From: Acanthosoma haemorrhoidale
Lineage: Eukaryota; Arthropoda; Insecta; Hemiptera; Acanthosomatidae
NCBI GenBank assembly: GCA_930367205.1
Contig: OV884015.1
Coordinates: 76,895,341-76,959,340 of the forward strand
DNA length: 64,000 nt
Reading direction: 5' to 3'
Below, one piece after another: positions 11,142 through 23,012 of the stretch. A model generated the notes under the pieces. It had not been told where the DNA came from. It saw only the letters and a program-made list of their open reading frames with translations, and searched no databases. The translations under genes were made by a program, and so were the position numbers. The number at the start of each line of letters is the position of its first letter. The first letter of the stretch is position 1.

Positions 11142-14100
11142 TAATTATATTTTTAGGATCAAACTTTTTTATCTATTAGAGATAGGTTTACGCAAGGGAG
11201 TTTTTTTTAGTGTATTCCCCTGTATAAGAGATTAAATTGCCTGTGCAGGTACCTTCGGCTCACTCTAAGACCTGTAAAGAGATATCTGAGGTATTAGCTA
11301 TCCGTTTTTTTTGCACGATGCGAACACTAGTCTTGTGGGCTATGGTTCAGAGCTTTCCAGAATGTCACCTAAGCAAGTTTTTGGGTTATCTCAGTACAAG
11401 TAAGAATTTAATGTTTATTTAACAGTGGTTATTTGACATCACAGGCGTCTAATCCTCCATTTAATACTTATTTATTTGTTCCCTTTGTTGGCGATAATTA
11501 CCGCAGGTAGGAGATAATTGGCTAAAAGGAAGCATATAAATTACCACAGGAGAATAAGATAGATCCTCAGATGTGAATTAATTGTACATTGTCTAATTTT
11601 TATATTGTTGCGTCGCTTGATTTCTCATTGAAAAATTACTTCTCAAACTAGTATACCGTATTCAGTAAGTAATCATTTAAGTTGGAAGTCTGTGATATGT
11701 GTTGGTGAAATTATAGCATAAGTTAGCAGGTTGTACTGACATGAGCTTATTTTTCGAGTTGAAGTTGAGAGCATCAGCTCGTCATGAAGAGAACATGAAG
11801 CTGATGTGCAGAGAAGTGGCTCAGAGCTGGAGTAGAAGATGCTTGGGCCCAAATGCGACAGAAAACACTTACGATGCGATGGCCCTACCCCCTTTAATGC
11901 CGATCTGCCTGGCCTGGATTTATTGTCACGGCCCTGTCTTACTGCCGTTTGCCTGCCTTCCTACTTAAGTCAGGTCCTCCTCCCCTATCATAACCTCAAC
12001 CACCTTTATTGTCGTTATTCCTGCCCTCGAGTGGTTAAAGGGATAAATTAACCAATTTACTAGCAATCAAGCGAAAGGGTGAAAATATTTTATGGTTTTT
12101 AGGCTAGGGGTTATAAATGTTAATTTAATTGTCAATTTTATTGTTTTCCCAAAATAGACAATTTGAGTGCTCCAAAACGAAAATCCATTAGCACTAGCTG
12201 TTGGTAGGTTGAGGAAACGAGCGAAGGTAAGTCTTTGGTCCTGAGCATTACGTAAGTAAGTATCTGCAGTGAATGTTGAGTTACTGAGAGACTGGATGTA
12301 GAGTAAGGAAATCTATAGTCGTTGATGATTTTTCATGGTGAATATAAAAGTAAGGCGAAAGGTTGACGAACGGTAGTTACTTTGAATACGGGGAAAGGGT
12401 ACATAATATTTTAATATGTTAATATTTAGTCGGATTTTCAGTTATCAGTATATAGTTTATGTTGATAAATTTACATTAAATTTATCACTCTAAAATGTTT
12501 TCTGTGTTAAAATAACAATCATATACTTCATGAAAGCGAACTGTTCACTTTTAATAAAATAATGGGAGTTGGTTATATTTTTCGATATAGGAGTATTTTT
12601 CATCTCTTCACATCGTCACAATAAGTTTCCTTAACAAAACAATTTTATTCGTAACCCACTCATCCAATTAAATAGTGGACAGAGTATGGTGGAAGGCTAT
12701 CATGTAGAATTGATAAGTACATGTTGTTATTAAAAGTAATAAAGGCTTTGTTATTAGATTAAACCGTCTTAATGGAAAATTTCATGTCTATAAGTGGAAC
12801 AGGGGAACTGCAACCACCATAACAAACAGCAAGATGAATGAAAAAAAATGATTTCTGGTTTTGAAAAATCAAAGTGTAAAACCCTTCAATATCTGCTGTT
12901 CTTAGATCTACTAGTTTGTATACATGCTCGTAAAATTATTTCACAGTCCAATTATAGAAACACTGAGTAGACCAAAATTGACGGTTGAGCATATAATTTC
13001 GAATACGTGACCTGAAGACGCTGAAAATAGATCCTTACCTTTATTTTACAATACTAACTATTATTAAAAATGTTAATTTTTAAGTTATTTATGACATTTG
13101 TACATATCTTATGTAGATAGTGTCATTCTTCATGTAGTAGCTACATAACACATATTTTAATCAGTATATTAAAATAATTTAGAGCTTCGGTCGTTATAAG
13201 AAAAAATTGGACCATTTATTTTTCTACCTGTGAGTTATGAAACCCTGGGCTGAAGAAAATCTGAGCGTTTCTAGGTCCAGCATGAGTGCCATGGAGACAC
13301 CGGTAAATATATCATTTTCACGTCCATTAACCACTGCAAGATAGGACGGGAATATTGGATGGCATGAAAAATGTTCTCACATCACTTAATTCATCAACGG
13401 CTACTAGCAACTTATATCACAACCTCAACCCACATGGGTTTGAGCTTTCCTCGATCATCCGTAAGGGTAGAAGGGGTACATAAGTGGTAAGTGATAACGA
13501 GAAATATTAAAACATAAAAACTCGCTTTCTAAAAATATTGAAAGTTTACGATCTAAACGCGAGCTAAAATTTTCTAATGTTAAAGATTAAATAGTTATTC
13601 TTTAGAGGTTTATGTTATTACCGTAACATAGGTAATTCACGATACTTAAAAAACAAAAGATTTTTAGAGAGTGGAGTATCGTTGGGAATTTACCTTTGAT
13701 AGATCAGAAATTACTCCAAAAGAACACTGATCACGATAACTACACCGTTCTCATTCCATCTATGTAAAACTAAGACAGAACAGATTGCCAAATGCTATGC
13801 AAAAATAAAAACCAAGTATCTATAAAGTTGAGCTATTACAAGCATTTCTTGTTTATTATGAGAATATGCAGAAGTACCTTAAAATATAGTGCCTCGGAGA
13901 TCGAATTTTTTGACAACTCAAGAGAACAAAACATCGTTCCTGAAAAACACCCAGTAATTTCCCCGAAATGAGAATAAATAAGTCTTTTTCAATAAAAATG
14001 TTTACTTGTTTACAATTTATTTTTAAAAAAATTACATGCGAATAATCGAATTCAATATTCCTGTTATAAGAATTGTTTCATACATACGCACCGCTCACTC

Positions 14101-14899
14101 ATTATGCATAAACAGTATAATTAAACAAGTGTGGTTAAACTGATTCTTATTAACCCCCAAAACGATTGTGTGAAGTCTCTTTGCATGACATTTTTTAGAA
14201 ATCCATTACTACAGGAATGGTATAAATACACAATACATTATAAGAGCTTCTATAAAATTATATATCTGACGATCTTAAACAACTTGAATGAATAAGCTGT
14301 ACAAATAAGATTTACTTACAAGTGTTTTGTTATCCTTTTTGTGAGTGGATAAGATTTCTCAAAAAAGGATATTTTTTATTCTGAGAAAGGGCAAAGGATA
14401 GGTAGGGCTGAAAGCATAGCTGTGTAAGTCAAGAGGTAGCTGAAGCTCCAATAGAATATATGTAACAAGTGAATACCAAAGCAGGACCAAACAAGACGTA
14501 TACAGAGTGAATTCCAAACAAAACAAAATATAAGACAAGGCTATGAAATATTTTACTATCAATACAAAAACAAGAAAATGTATGACTGGATAACCATATT
14601 TATTTAGTGTTCATCAATATTTTGTACGCATTAGCCATTAAAATAAATGGATGGATGCGCAAGCCATTGGATGCATGGCTTATACTGTGAAACTTATTGG
14701 TTTATTAAACTGTGAAGTTTTATTGTAAGGTTTTTTTTTTATTGAACTATTATCTGAGTATTTCAATGTCATGTATTAAGGTAGTAGAAAATATTTTCAC
14801 CAACTTATTTCTAATAACATCCATGGTGCAGCATCTCATGAAGAGATCTGCCTCAAGGAGCCAACCAAAGGTTGCTGCTGTAATTGGTAGGTGGTGGCA
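11142..14899. other. Long stretch without recognisable genes
   Basis: Short GC-richer patches occur (about 11.74-12.05 kb and 12.16-12.40 kb) with open frames of 70-75 codons. No domain or repeat pair was recognised. The remainder is A+T-rich. Confidence 0.4.
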
Positions 14900-15135
14900 C
14901 TGAGGTGCTAGTGTGACTATCACTAGGCCATTTCCTCTGAATCTTAGATTCAGATTTCATTATCGAATTCGCTACTTTTTTATTCAAGTAGCTACTTGTC
15001 AGTCCTCACGAGGCTGAGGTAATTCTGACCTGACCCATCCCCTTGGGAAAACATGGTTGGGCGGGCCTTGGACCGAACGCTGGTCTCCGCAGTTAGGATT
15101 CAGCATACTATCCACTAGACTACTGGAACGACCAT
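14900..15135 (-). repeat. tRNA-derived SINE
   Basis: On the minus strand the head is tRNA-like. A perfect A-box-type block, TAGTCTAGTGG, lies at 15112-15122, and a B-box-like block, GCGTTCGGTCC, lies at 15070-15080, about 40 nt downstream as in tRNA promoters. The intervening region is consistent with an anticodon arm. The body continues to lower coordinates and is GC-richer than the flanks. The left limit is approximate because I see no clear tail or target duplication. Confidence 0.55.
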
Positions 15136-15744
15136 TGCACAAATAAAGAGGACTATGTTCTAACCTCAGTTATTTTAATAATATTTATTGTTTTAATAGA
15201 TTATACATTATTTATGTATAGCACCAGAAACGACAAATTGGCGTACACGTGTTGGTTGACTTGAAACTTAATTATTAGAACTTATTAGTAATTTGTCAAT
15301 CGCGACGCGAGTTTATTGTTTTTTACAGACGGACTTTATGTAATGTACAAAGGATTTCTACTACCATAACTGACATATGCTGTAAACCTTTGGCATACTG
15401 CACTTGACAAATAGCAAAGCTGGTTGCATCATATAATTATGAATTCTATTAATTATTAACCAAATAAACAAATACTGGAAATATCAGGACTCCGTAGATA
15501 GCACTTCAATTTCTAGTGGGGGCTCTGCCTCTGAGCCACCCTGCCACGATCAACAAGCTTCCTAATAAAAAATATTTGTTCGATTAATACCACAACAAGT
15601 ATTTCCCTTTTAGAAAAGATAGAACATAGTTTTGATATTTTCATTCAATACCTTAATTTTGGTAAACTAGCTCTCCGAAAATTCGCACCGCGTCCCTGCT
15701 GCCTTTTTGCCTCAGTGTCCATAGATGAACCCTATGTCATGTCT

Positions 15745-16200
15745 GTTCGAAGATAATTCATATTGACAAGTTAGTCACTCATGGCTGGGGAGCTCAGTTG
15801 ATAGAGATTTTTCATAGAAGTCATGGTCCACAATAAAGGTGTTTTCCTATTATAATAGTTTTTTTTTACCCTCCCCCTCTTTACCCTCTTTACCCTCCCC
15901 CTTGTTATATTATTATAAATTATGGAACTGAGTATATATTCTTCGTAAATGAATCTATTTACTCTAGGTCATTATTATATGTCCTGTAACTTGGCTACAT
16001 TTTATACCATTTTTAATAATTTTACATTTTAAACAAAAGTACAAAGTACATTATACATTTATTGCCTAAACATGTTTAAAAATGATGGAACTAACCTTAT
16101 GAATCATAAACTTAAAATCATCTAACAAGAAAATCTTAACCTAATATTCCCCGACAGTCTGTTGCCATCGATGTGGGAAGGTTGGTGGGCTTCCTAAAAA
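15745..16200 (-). repeat. Dispersed retroposon family 2, copy A
   Basis: This segment aligns by eye with 32172-32590 over about 400 bp. It includes the block catagaagtcatggtccac, a pyrimidine tract (T run then CCCTCCCCC), the block gaatctatttact...gtcctgtaa.ttggctacattttatacc, and the end block ccccgacagtctgttgcca. On the minus strand the pyrimidine tract is a purine/A-rich tail. Compared with the 32-kb copy it carries an extra ~33 bp at about 15779-15812 with a tRNA A-box-like string (agctcagttgatagag). Confidence 0.6.
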
Positions 16201-16719
16201 AAACTATATTTTCCTTCTACAGTAATTAATTTAAAACTGATGGCATAATGCATTTCAGATGATACAAGTACGCACATGATTTATGCATGTATTATATTCG
16301 ATTAGTTATTTTTAATTGATAATTACAAAATATCTGAAAAGCGGAAAGAAGAAATTACTATAGTTTTTTTTTTTTTATAAAGTATAATGTTCAAATATCC
16401 TTCGATTTTCCTGAAAAGGACAAATTAAAATTATTGCTCGTTTTCATCCCTCAGGACGTATACATGTGTACACTGCAATCTTTATTTTTACTGTTAATGT
16501 AATGTATGATGAATATGACAAAAACCTACACAATAAAACAAAAAAAAATAAAATAATAATATTAGTCAATACAATTAGGTTAAGTGGATGTCAATTTAAT
16601 TTAATGTTATTTGAACAGTATACGTTTTGTGCACTTGCGTATGTATCTTTTAAGGGAATACTTACTGTAATTGCATATCTCTATTATCAATGGGTCTTCG
16701 GATATGGAAGTTAGAAAAA

Positions 16720-17335
16720 GAAATTCTCTGACTGGGTGGGTACATACTGCTGGATTATGGGTAATTGCATGTCTTGCAGTATCGAGATTAATTGTTAATT
16801 ATGTGCATACTGACGTTTTTTACGACTTCCAATTTCCTGTAATTTGAAGTCAGAGTTTAACTCCAAACCGGTGCAGCATATGTAATTCTGCGGTGAATTA
16901 GTGCTTTCTGTAGTATCAATTTGTTTTGAGGGGCGAGTATTGATTTTTTGTGGAAGTAGAGTGACATTTTACAGTTATGGTTTTCAGTTTTGTAGCATTT
17001 ATTGTCGACGTGGTTTGTGTAAGTGAGGGGATGGTCTAGGGTTAACCCTTGGTGATGAATGGAATGGGACCAGGGTAGTTGGGAGGGGATATTGACTCAC
17101 ATTTGGTAAATATTATTGTCACTATTTTAAATGGGTTATTTTTAATTATCCATTTATTGAAATAGTGTTTCCATGTGTGCCTGTAATCTATTAGTTATTA
17201 TAGATGGTCCTGTTTAGATTGCTATGTCGTCTGGGAATAAAAGTCTTTTTACAATGGGGTATGATGGGATTTTGGTGTTGTATAGATTAAAAAGAGGAGG
17301 AGATAGACAAGAGCGTTGAGGAAGCCCTGCTTATA
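16720..17335 (-). pseudogene. Jockey-family RT pseudogene (second family)
   Basis: Reading the minus strand from 17335 down gives a degenerate RT C-terminal half: LPQRSCLSPPLFNLYNTK, then LLFPDDIAI (FADD box with A to P), then IITNRLQAHMETL, LTLDHPLTYTNHV, PQNKLILQKALIH and ITYAAPVWS. The order matches the palm, thumb and downstream region of jockey-clade RTs. Several in-frame stops (directly after DDIAI and after APVWS among them) and frame slips show it is dead. The sequence differs clearly from the jockey-like copies at 38.8 and 45 kb, so it is a separate and older family. Neither 5' nor 3' terminus was located precisely. Confidence 0.75.
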
Positions 17336-18239
17336 ATCCAATAAACTGACGAAGTTTTATTAAAATTTAAAGTACTTCGTAACCTTTAAAATGACTTTCC
17401 TGGAAGAGAACTACTTTATTCCCAAGCAATATTTAAAAAACTAAATTTCGAGAACACTTGAAGATAAATTTCTCTTTTCAACTCCACTCAAACCTAATAT
17501 TAGATCTGACATAGGGGAGTCTTCTCTCCATATGGAAATGTTTCTTGTTCAATCTATAGGGTAGGGCTTACCCAATCCCACAGTAAGCTATCTTATTTTT
17601 CAAGAACTCAAACAAGATAAGTTATGCAATAAAATTAATTTATATAAATAATTTCATTTCATTTCCCCTCCCTTGTTTTTAATATAGGGTTAACTGGCTT
17701 TATAGTTGCTTTAATAAGATTTAGATTTGTATAAACACTGGAATAATCATTTTAATGTATTTCGATGGGATCCAGAGATGTTTATCAGATTAAATTACAT
17801 AAAAGTGTGTTCGTTTTGATTTCTTGATTTTAGTTTCAATTATTCTTTAATACCTCCTCGGTACCAGAACATATTATACATTATTGATCAAGGTGGAGAT
17901 ATTAAAATATTATATCATTTCGTTAAACAAAAGTTGAGTTGAAGTGGCGAACACAATTTTTGTGACTAGTTTGAAGAATTTATATAATTATAGTTAAAAA
18001 ATACAAGTTCCTGAGAATTTGAATTTTACACACCTCTAATAAGTTATATTTTTCAATTATCAAGCAATTGAATAATAAATTACCGTTGTTAATGTTTTAT
18101 GTATTCGGCAGTTTCTTTTTTGGCCAAGTTATCAAATTACCAACAAATATCAATGAATATTTTTATTAATTGAAAAATGATGATGTGAAAACGTAAGGGA
18201 GGATGGATTTGAATAAAAAACTATAACTGAAACAATTTA
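17336..18239. other. A+T-rich non-coding stretch
   Basis: Nothing recognised beyond continued A+T-rich sequence. Confidence 0.4.
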
Positions 18240-18357
18240 AATATATTTCTGGCCAACAGTGAACTTGGAATTTTTCGGGTTGGCATCGCTCGTGATATTA
18301 ACACAGTGAACCATCCGTAAACGGCCGCATAACTGAACAGACAACAATTTAAATAAC
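18240..18357. repeat. 120-bp dispersed repeat, copy 1
   Basis: Nearly identical to 24240-24357 in the same orientation, including cagtgaacttggaattt, ggttggcatcgctcgtgata, a CGG-rich core (aaacggccgcataactga) and the end gacaacaatttaaata. It holds two CAGTGAAC strings about 50 bp apart. No ORF. It may be a MITE or SINE fragment. Confidence 0.65.
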
Positions 18358-18514
18358 ATAGTGTTGGAGCAGTGAGGGAGAGAGAACCAATATCAGCGCA
18401 AAATCAACGGAGCTACGGAAGCCATATACATTATAATCTCTATCGTGGTTGTAGCAATTCAATGTTTCAACAGCAAAGGTGGTTTGTACCAAATTGAGAA
18501 TCACTAAAGAACTG

Positions 18515-19475
18515 CAGTGAAATCCCGATATTTCGTATCCCGATTATTCGTATTTCCGGCTAATTCGGACGAATTTGCCTGTCCCCAGAGAAAATCCCGG
18601 TAAGTGGTATAAAAACAATGCATTTCTGTCCCCTCGGTAATTCGTATTATTTTTATGCTCGAGGTCACTTAAAACGCCTTGTAATACGTATTTCCAGCTT
18701 AAAAACTTCGTTTATTCGTACTGTTTCGAGAGAGGGAAAGTGGACAGTGAGAGACCAGAGAGCAGAATGAGTGCGAGATAAATGTTTTCTAGGAAATCAA
18801 GTAATCCCTACTACAAAAGCAAAAGGGAAAACGGGTGAGAGAGACAAGTTTTCTATGGGATTGAAGAAATCCCATATGTAATTCGTACTCTTTTTACTGA
18901 AAGGAAATAAGTAGAGGAGAGAGGGAAAGTTTTGTACTAAGCTTTTCTTTCGTTTCTACAGTTCAGTCTCGTTTTCGTTATCGTTGTGACACATTATCAT
19001 TTTGACGACGACCTAGCAGTAGTGGGGATGTTAACCGACGAAGAAATTTTAGATCCATCTGAGGACGTTGATGGTGAAGATAGAGATGAGGGCGATGAAG
19101 ATGATATACCAACAATTACTGCTAAAGTTGCTAAACAATACGTGAACAACGTGTGCCATTTTTTAGCAAAATCAGATGTTGGTCTGAACACTCTTGACAA
19201 AGCAATTGACAATACCCGCCTGCCCGGATTTTTTTCGAACAAACGTTTGATTGGTGTTTATTTAATCTAGAACATAAGTATCTACATATTGTTTGTCTTA
19301 GTACTAAGCAGTGTTTATTGCATAGTTTTATCCTTACTACATTGTACATACTTCTTAATACATACATGTTTGCATTAATACGTTTTTTAATTTTGTTCTC
19401 CCGATAATTGGTATTCCCGATAATTCGTACCAAACTGTCAGTCCCTTGACAATACGAATTATCGGGATTCTACTG
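18515..19475 (+). mobile_element. Pogo/Tigger-like element, internally deleted
   Basis: The left end (18515: cagtgaaatcccgatatttc) and right end (inverse of 19475: cagtagaatcccgataattc) are imperfect terminal inverted repeats starting CAGT, as in pogo/Tigger elements. TA follows on the right (19476-19477) while the left flank reads TG, probably a mutated TA. A motif near cccgataattcgta is iterated near both ends: 18524, 18539 and ~18638 on the left, ~19402, 19415 and, inverted, ~19450 on the right. The 961-bp length is too short for a full transposase, and only a C-terminal piece remains (18986-19270). Confidence 0.75.
18986..19270 (+). pseudogene. Transposase C-terminal fragment, pogo/Tigger type
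   Basis: An open frame of 94 codons, read from a GTG. It begins with a short hydrophobic/charged stretch, LTDEEIL, then a strongly acidic run (DVDGEDRDEGDEDDIP), then TAKVAKQYVNNVCHFL. Tigger/pogo transposases and their domesticated relatives commonly end with an acidic linker after the DDE domain followed by a short helical segment. Position inside the inverted repeats supports the reading. The DDE catalytic core and CENP-B-like DNA-binding domain are absent. It is probably not translated by itself. Confidence 0.55.
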
Positions 19476-21074
19476 TATTTAAATTTCTGAACGAATATTC
19501 TTAATTTAATTTGCTATTTTTATGTTTTTGTTTTTATTATAAAACTACATTAAACGATGATTTTTTAAATGCGATTCCCCTAAATTAAAAAAAAAAAATT
19601 AAAAACTGTAAATATTATTGCATTGTGCATGATGAATAGCATCCAAGAAGCGAAAAGGATAAGTAGTAGAAGTAAGAATGTACACACCCAGTTATATACA
19701 ATATGATTCACACATGGATCAACAAATATAGTTGCCATAAATATACGTTAGAAAGGACTTCAATGGAGTTAGAACTGCGATTTTAACATTCTAACCTTCT
19801 TAAAACCTTGAAGCACGAACATGGAAATGAATACAAAAAAGGCCTGAAGGAGCGAGCAGCAATATTTACAAAACAAATACCAGCATAACACAAAAATTAA
19901 TGAAACAATTATTGATCAAAGACCCCCCCCCCCTATATTAGATCGGATTGATCCTAAAAATTTCATCTGTACAACAATCACATAACTTTTTGCATATTAG
20001 CTAAATCCCAAATACTTTGGTAACTCTACATGCTTAACCCGGTTGAGACATGAGTGACTTTATCTCACATCAAATATTTTTGCTGTTTTTATGTGGCAAT
20101 AAATTTATAAGTGTTGAATAAAATTATTATATTATTTCTTTAAATAATGAAATAAATAAAAGGCTTTAACAAACTAACGAAAACTACATTTATCGCAAAA
20201 TAATTTTAGCAAAGACGTATTAGTAAGCCATCATCATATAATTAAATAACCATTACATAGAAAAATTGTAGTAAAATGAGTGAGCAATCATCAACACATT
20301 TTAGACACGTATAATAAAAGTGGTCAGTCGTCAACACATTTTGGGCACGTATAATTGACGTGTGATGGGTAATAGGTATATTGAATTTTCTGCACACTTG
20401 TTTTTTCTTCGTAGACATAATGCAGAGAAACCATCTCTTACACACTCTATTTTCGGAAATGGGTTCATTTTCAAGTCCACCTATTCTTAGTACTCATTTT
20501 AAGTTCACATAGGAGATTTTGTATCTAGGAACGTATATGACTGATTACGAAAATATCTAGCAAAAATCACATAAAACAGATCTATTATAAACATATTAAA
20601 GAAATAAAACGAGAAAAAAAAATCAAATTAAGGTATTTACATATGTGATATACTGAGTCTATACTCGCTATGAGAGAATCTCTCATGGTATGGTTTCCAC
20701 AAATATTGTCTTATGCGATGACTGAAGACGACGTAATGCGGAAAGAGAACGATAATGGTGTAAACAAAGAATATAAACACAGCTAAACCGAAGACCTATG
20801 TCCCCACCAATCCCGTTTCCGAAATACCTCTGATATTCTTCAAACGTGAGAGAAAACAGTGCAAGTTCTCCCGGGTTAAGTAGCTATACCATTGGAAATT
20901 CCCTAATACATCGTTTAAGACATATGTTTGAAAAAAATTTTTTTTTAAGAAATGTGGTGAATTTATTTTAAAATTTATTATTAAATAGGTATTTAACATT
21001 AAACACTACAAATCGCTCTCTACGCTGATAATACTTCAAAGGGCTGGATGGTAAATGTAGGACGAACATTTTCT
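19476..21074. other. A+T-rich stretch with a small tandem repeat
   Basis: Contains a 40-bp tandem duplication (20291-20330 and following) and a short palindrome (atgagagaatctctcat near 20670-20690). Otherwise nothing recognised. Confidence 0.4.
20291..20362. repeat. 40-bp tandem repeat, about 1.8 copies
   Basis: The unit starting tcaacacattttagacacg at 20291 recurs at 20331 as tcaacacattttgggcacg, with a shared acgtataat. The second copy breaks off about 32 bp in. Confidence 0.6.
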
Positions 21075-21227
21075 TGTTTTGCTTCAATCTGAAAATGTAT
21101 TTTATTTATGCCCTCCTTCGAATGCATCAGTGCATAGCAGTACTAGTAGCAAATTGTAACCCAATCATATTTTTGTTCATTGTAAACTATATCAATATAG
21201 AGGTTTTGAAATTAAAAAAAAAAAAAA
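21075..21227 (+). repeat. Poly(A)-tailed retroposon family 1, copy D
   Basis: Plus-strand copy with an A run at 21214-21227. It shares atgtattttatttatgc.ctccttcgaatgcatc, ttgttcattgtaa and tagaggttttga with copy C at 61195-61417. Its upstream end is shorter than in the other copies. Confidence 0.6.
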
Positions 21228-21974
21228 TCTTGTTTCGCAGCTTTGTGCGGCTTCCCATTATTTCTTTATTCATTATGGTCTAATCATATAACATATAGGA
21301 TTTACCTGGTGTCTAATTACACTACAGTACTTATACTTGTAGTAAGTGCTTAAAAATGTTCTTCTAACTGACGAAGGGGGACTGTCAAGATGTTCATTTG
21401 GTTTGAAATACAAACCCAAGTCTGAAATATTCCCACAAGAGAAAGACAGGTATATATGTCGTATTTCTTATTCCTTTGAGCGACCTTCATAAGGAATTTG
21501 TTGACTTTCCCAAGTATTTGGTTGACGCAAAACTATCCAGCAATCTCCGAACGACTTGGCTCTTCTATATTTTAAGCCTAAACTAAAATAACTAACGAGA
21601 CAATATTTACATTCAGTTTAAATGTGCTCAAAACAAACAGTAAAATGGGCTGAAGCGTATGAAATGTCAGTTCTTTTGGTTTAAACAAATGAAAGAAAAA
21701 AAAAACTTTAACGATATTATTTTTATTCCAAATAACTTCTTTTAGCTTCAATTCATTTCTCCTAACGCTCTACAAGCATTTTAATTCCATTCCTCAAAGA
21801 AACATTGTAGATTTGAATTGTATATTTAATTGCTTTTTAGAATACATTCGAAAAATGAAAATTTCACCTCGTTTTCATTTTTGAATATTTTGTTTTTTAA
21901 TAATACGCCAAATCACGTAATTTTTTTAATAAGGTAACTGACAGAAATTTGGGCGGGGTTTGCCATGAAGAAGT

Positions 21975-22102
21975 ATAGGTCTACTTTAGTCTCCGAGGGG
22001 GTTTATTGAGATGGCGGTGTGTAATGACTGTGCTAGGGGATTAAGGTGATTGGATACTAATGATACTATGGAATTTAATGAACCTGGAAGGGATGAGTTC
22101 AC
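21975..22102 (-). pseudogene. Jockey-like family 1, short 3' ORF fragment
   Basis: Matches the C-terminal ORF end of the 38.8-kb copy (compare 39000-39110) with many substitutions, for example tttagtctccgagg..gtttat and gaacctggaagggatgagtt. Both ends are abrupt. A second and longer fragment of the same region lies at 22644-23012 in the same orientation. Confidence 0.6.
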
Positions 22103-22643
22103 TCTTGTTGACAAGGGTTGAAACGTTTTCTTTCAATTTTTCATAAAACTTCCCATTTCTTACCAGTAAGATGGACAACCCAGTAGGAAACGCTAAGAAC
22201 TGAATTAGCGATCTGATAGGACCTGCCAGTTTTACATTAATCTGAATTTTTATCCTTTATTAACGTTTTTTCATGTTTGTGTCAGCAATATTTTTTTTTA
22301 ATGCAGTGCTCCAATTTTATCAGCTAGTGTGTAACATAAATATAGGTCATTTCACAAAAATAGAGAATCTTCTATTTGAATGACATTACAGGAAATGAAT
22401 AAACAGCACTTATGTCTTGTCACATTTTTTTTTCTCTGATTGACACTCTTGAATATAGCGGTGTGTTATAAAAGATATGTTTTCACTTGAGCATTTAACG
22501 AGTTTGGACAATCGCTTTTATTGTTAACTGGGAATTTTGTGAAGCACACATTAAACAAAGTAAATAATGTGATGTAAATGTTTGTAAATTACGTCCCCTA
22601 TTATTTTTATCATTAGATATCCTTCTAATGCCAAGAATCGCTC

Positions 22644-23012
22644 AGGACATGACTGGAGAAACTGGCCATTGCCAGGTCTCCCACTGTGACGTATTTATGG
22701 CAGGTCACGAGGCCACTGTCGCTTTAGTCTCCGGGGGGTTTACTGGGATGAGTAGCGGAGTGTAATAAGTGTGCTACGGGATTAGGGTGGTTGGATAGGT
22801 TACTATATAATTTTATGAACTTGGAAGGGATGAGTTCAAGAATGCAGGGTATATCAAGATCGTTATGAAGGATTTTGTTACTAACGTAATAAGGGGCATT
22901 TACTATTGTTGTCAGGACGTTTGATTGAAAGGATTGGATACACTTGATGTTCGACTTTCTTTTTGTCCACCAGCGTAGCTCTATTCCGTATGTCCAGATT
23001 GGCTTCAGTATA
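22644..23012 (-). pseudogene. Jockey-like family 1, 3' ORF fragment
   Basis: Collinear with 38920-39290 of the larger pseudogene: catgactggagaaactggcc, ggtcacgaggccactg, aacttggaagggatgagtt, ggggcatttactattgtt and tctattccgtatgtccagattgg. It covers the last part of the RT ORF and the start of the 3' untranslated region, interrupted by substitutions and small indels. The break at about 23012 is probably the 5' truncation point or a later deletion. Confidence 0.75.

Noticed and set aside
12770..12811. Possible Tigger-like end (inverse reads cagttcccctgttccactta)
   Set aside because: No partner inverted end or TA duplication found.
15500..15560. tRNA A-box-like gtggctcagaggcagagc on the minus strand
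   Set aside because: An A-box-like string alone, with no B box at the expected distance, is not enough.
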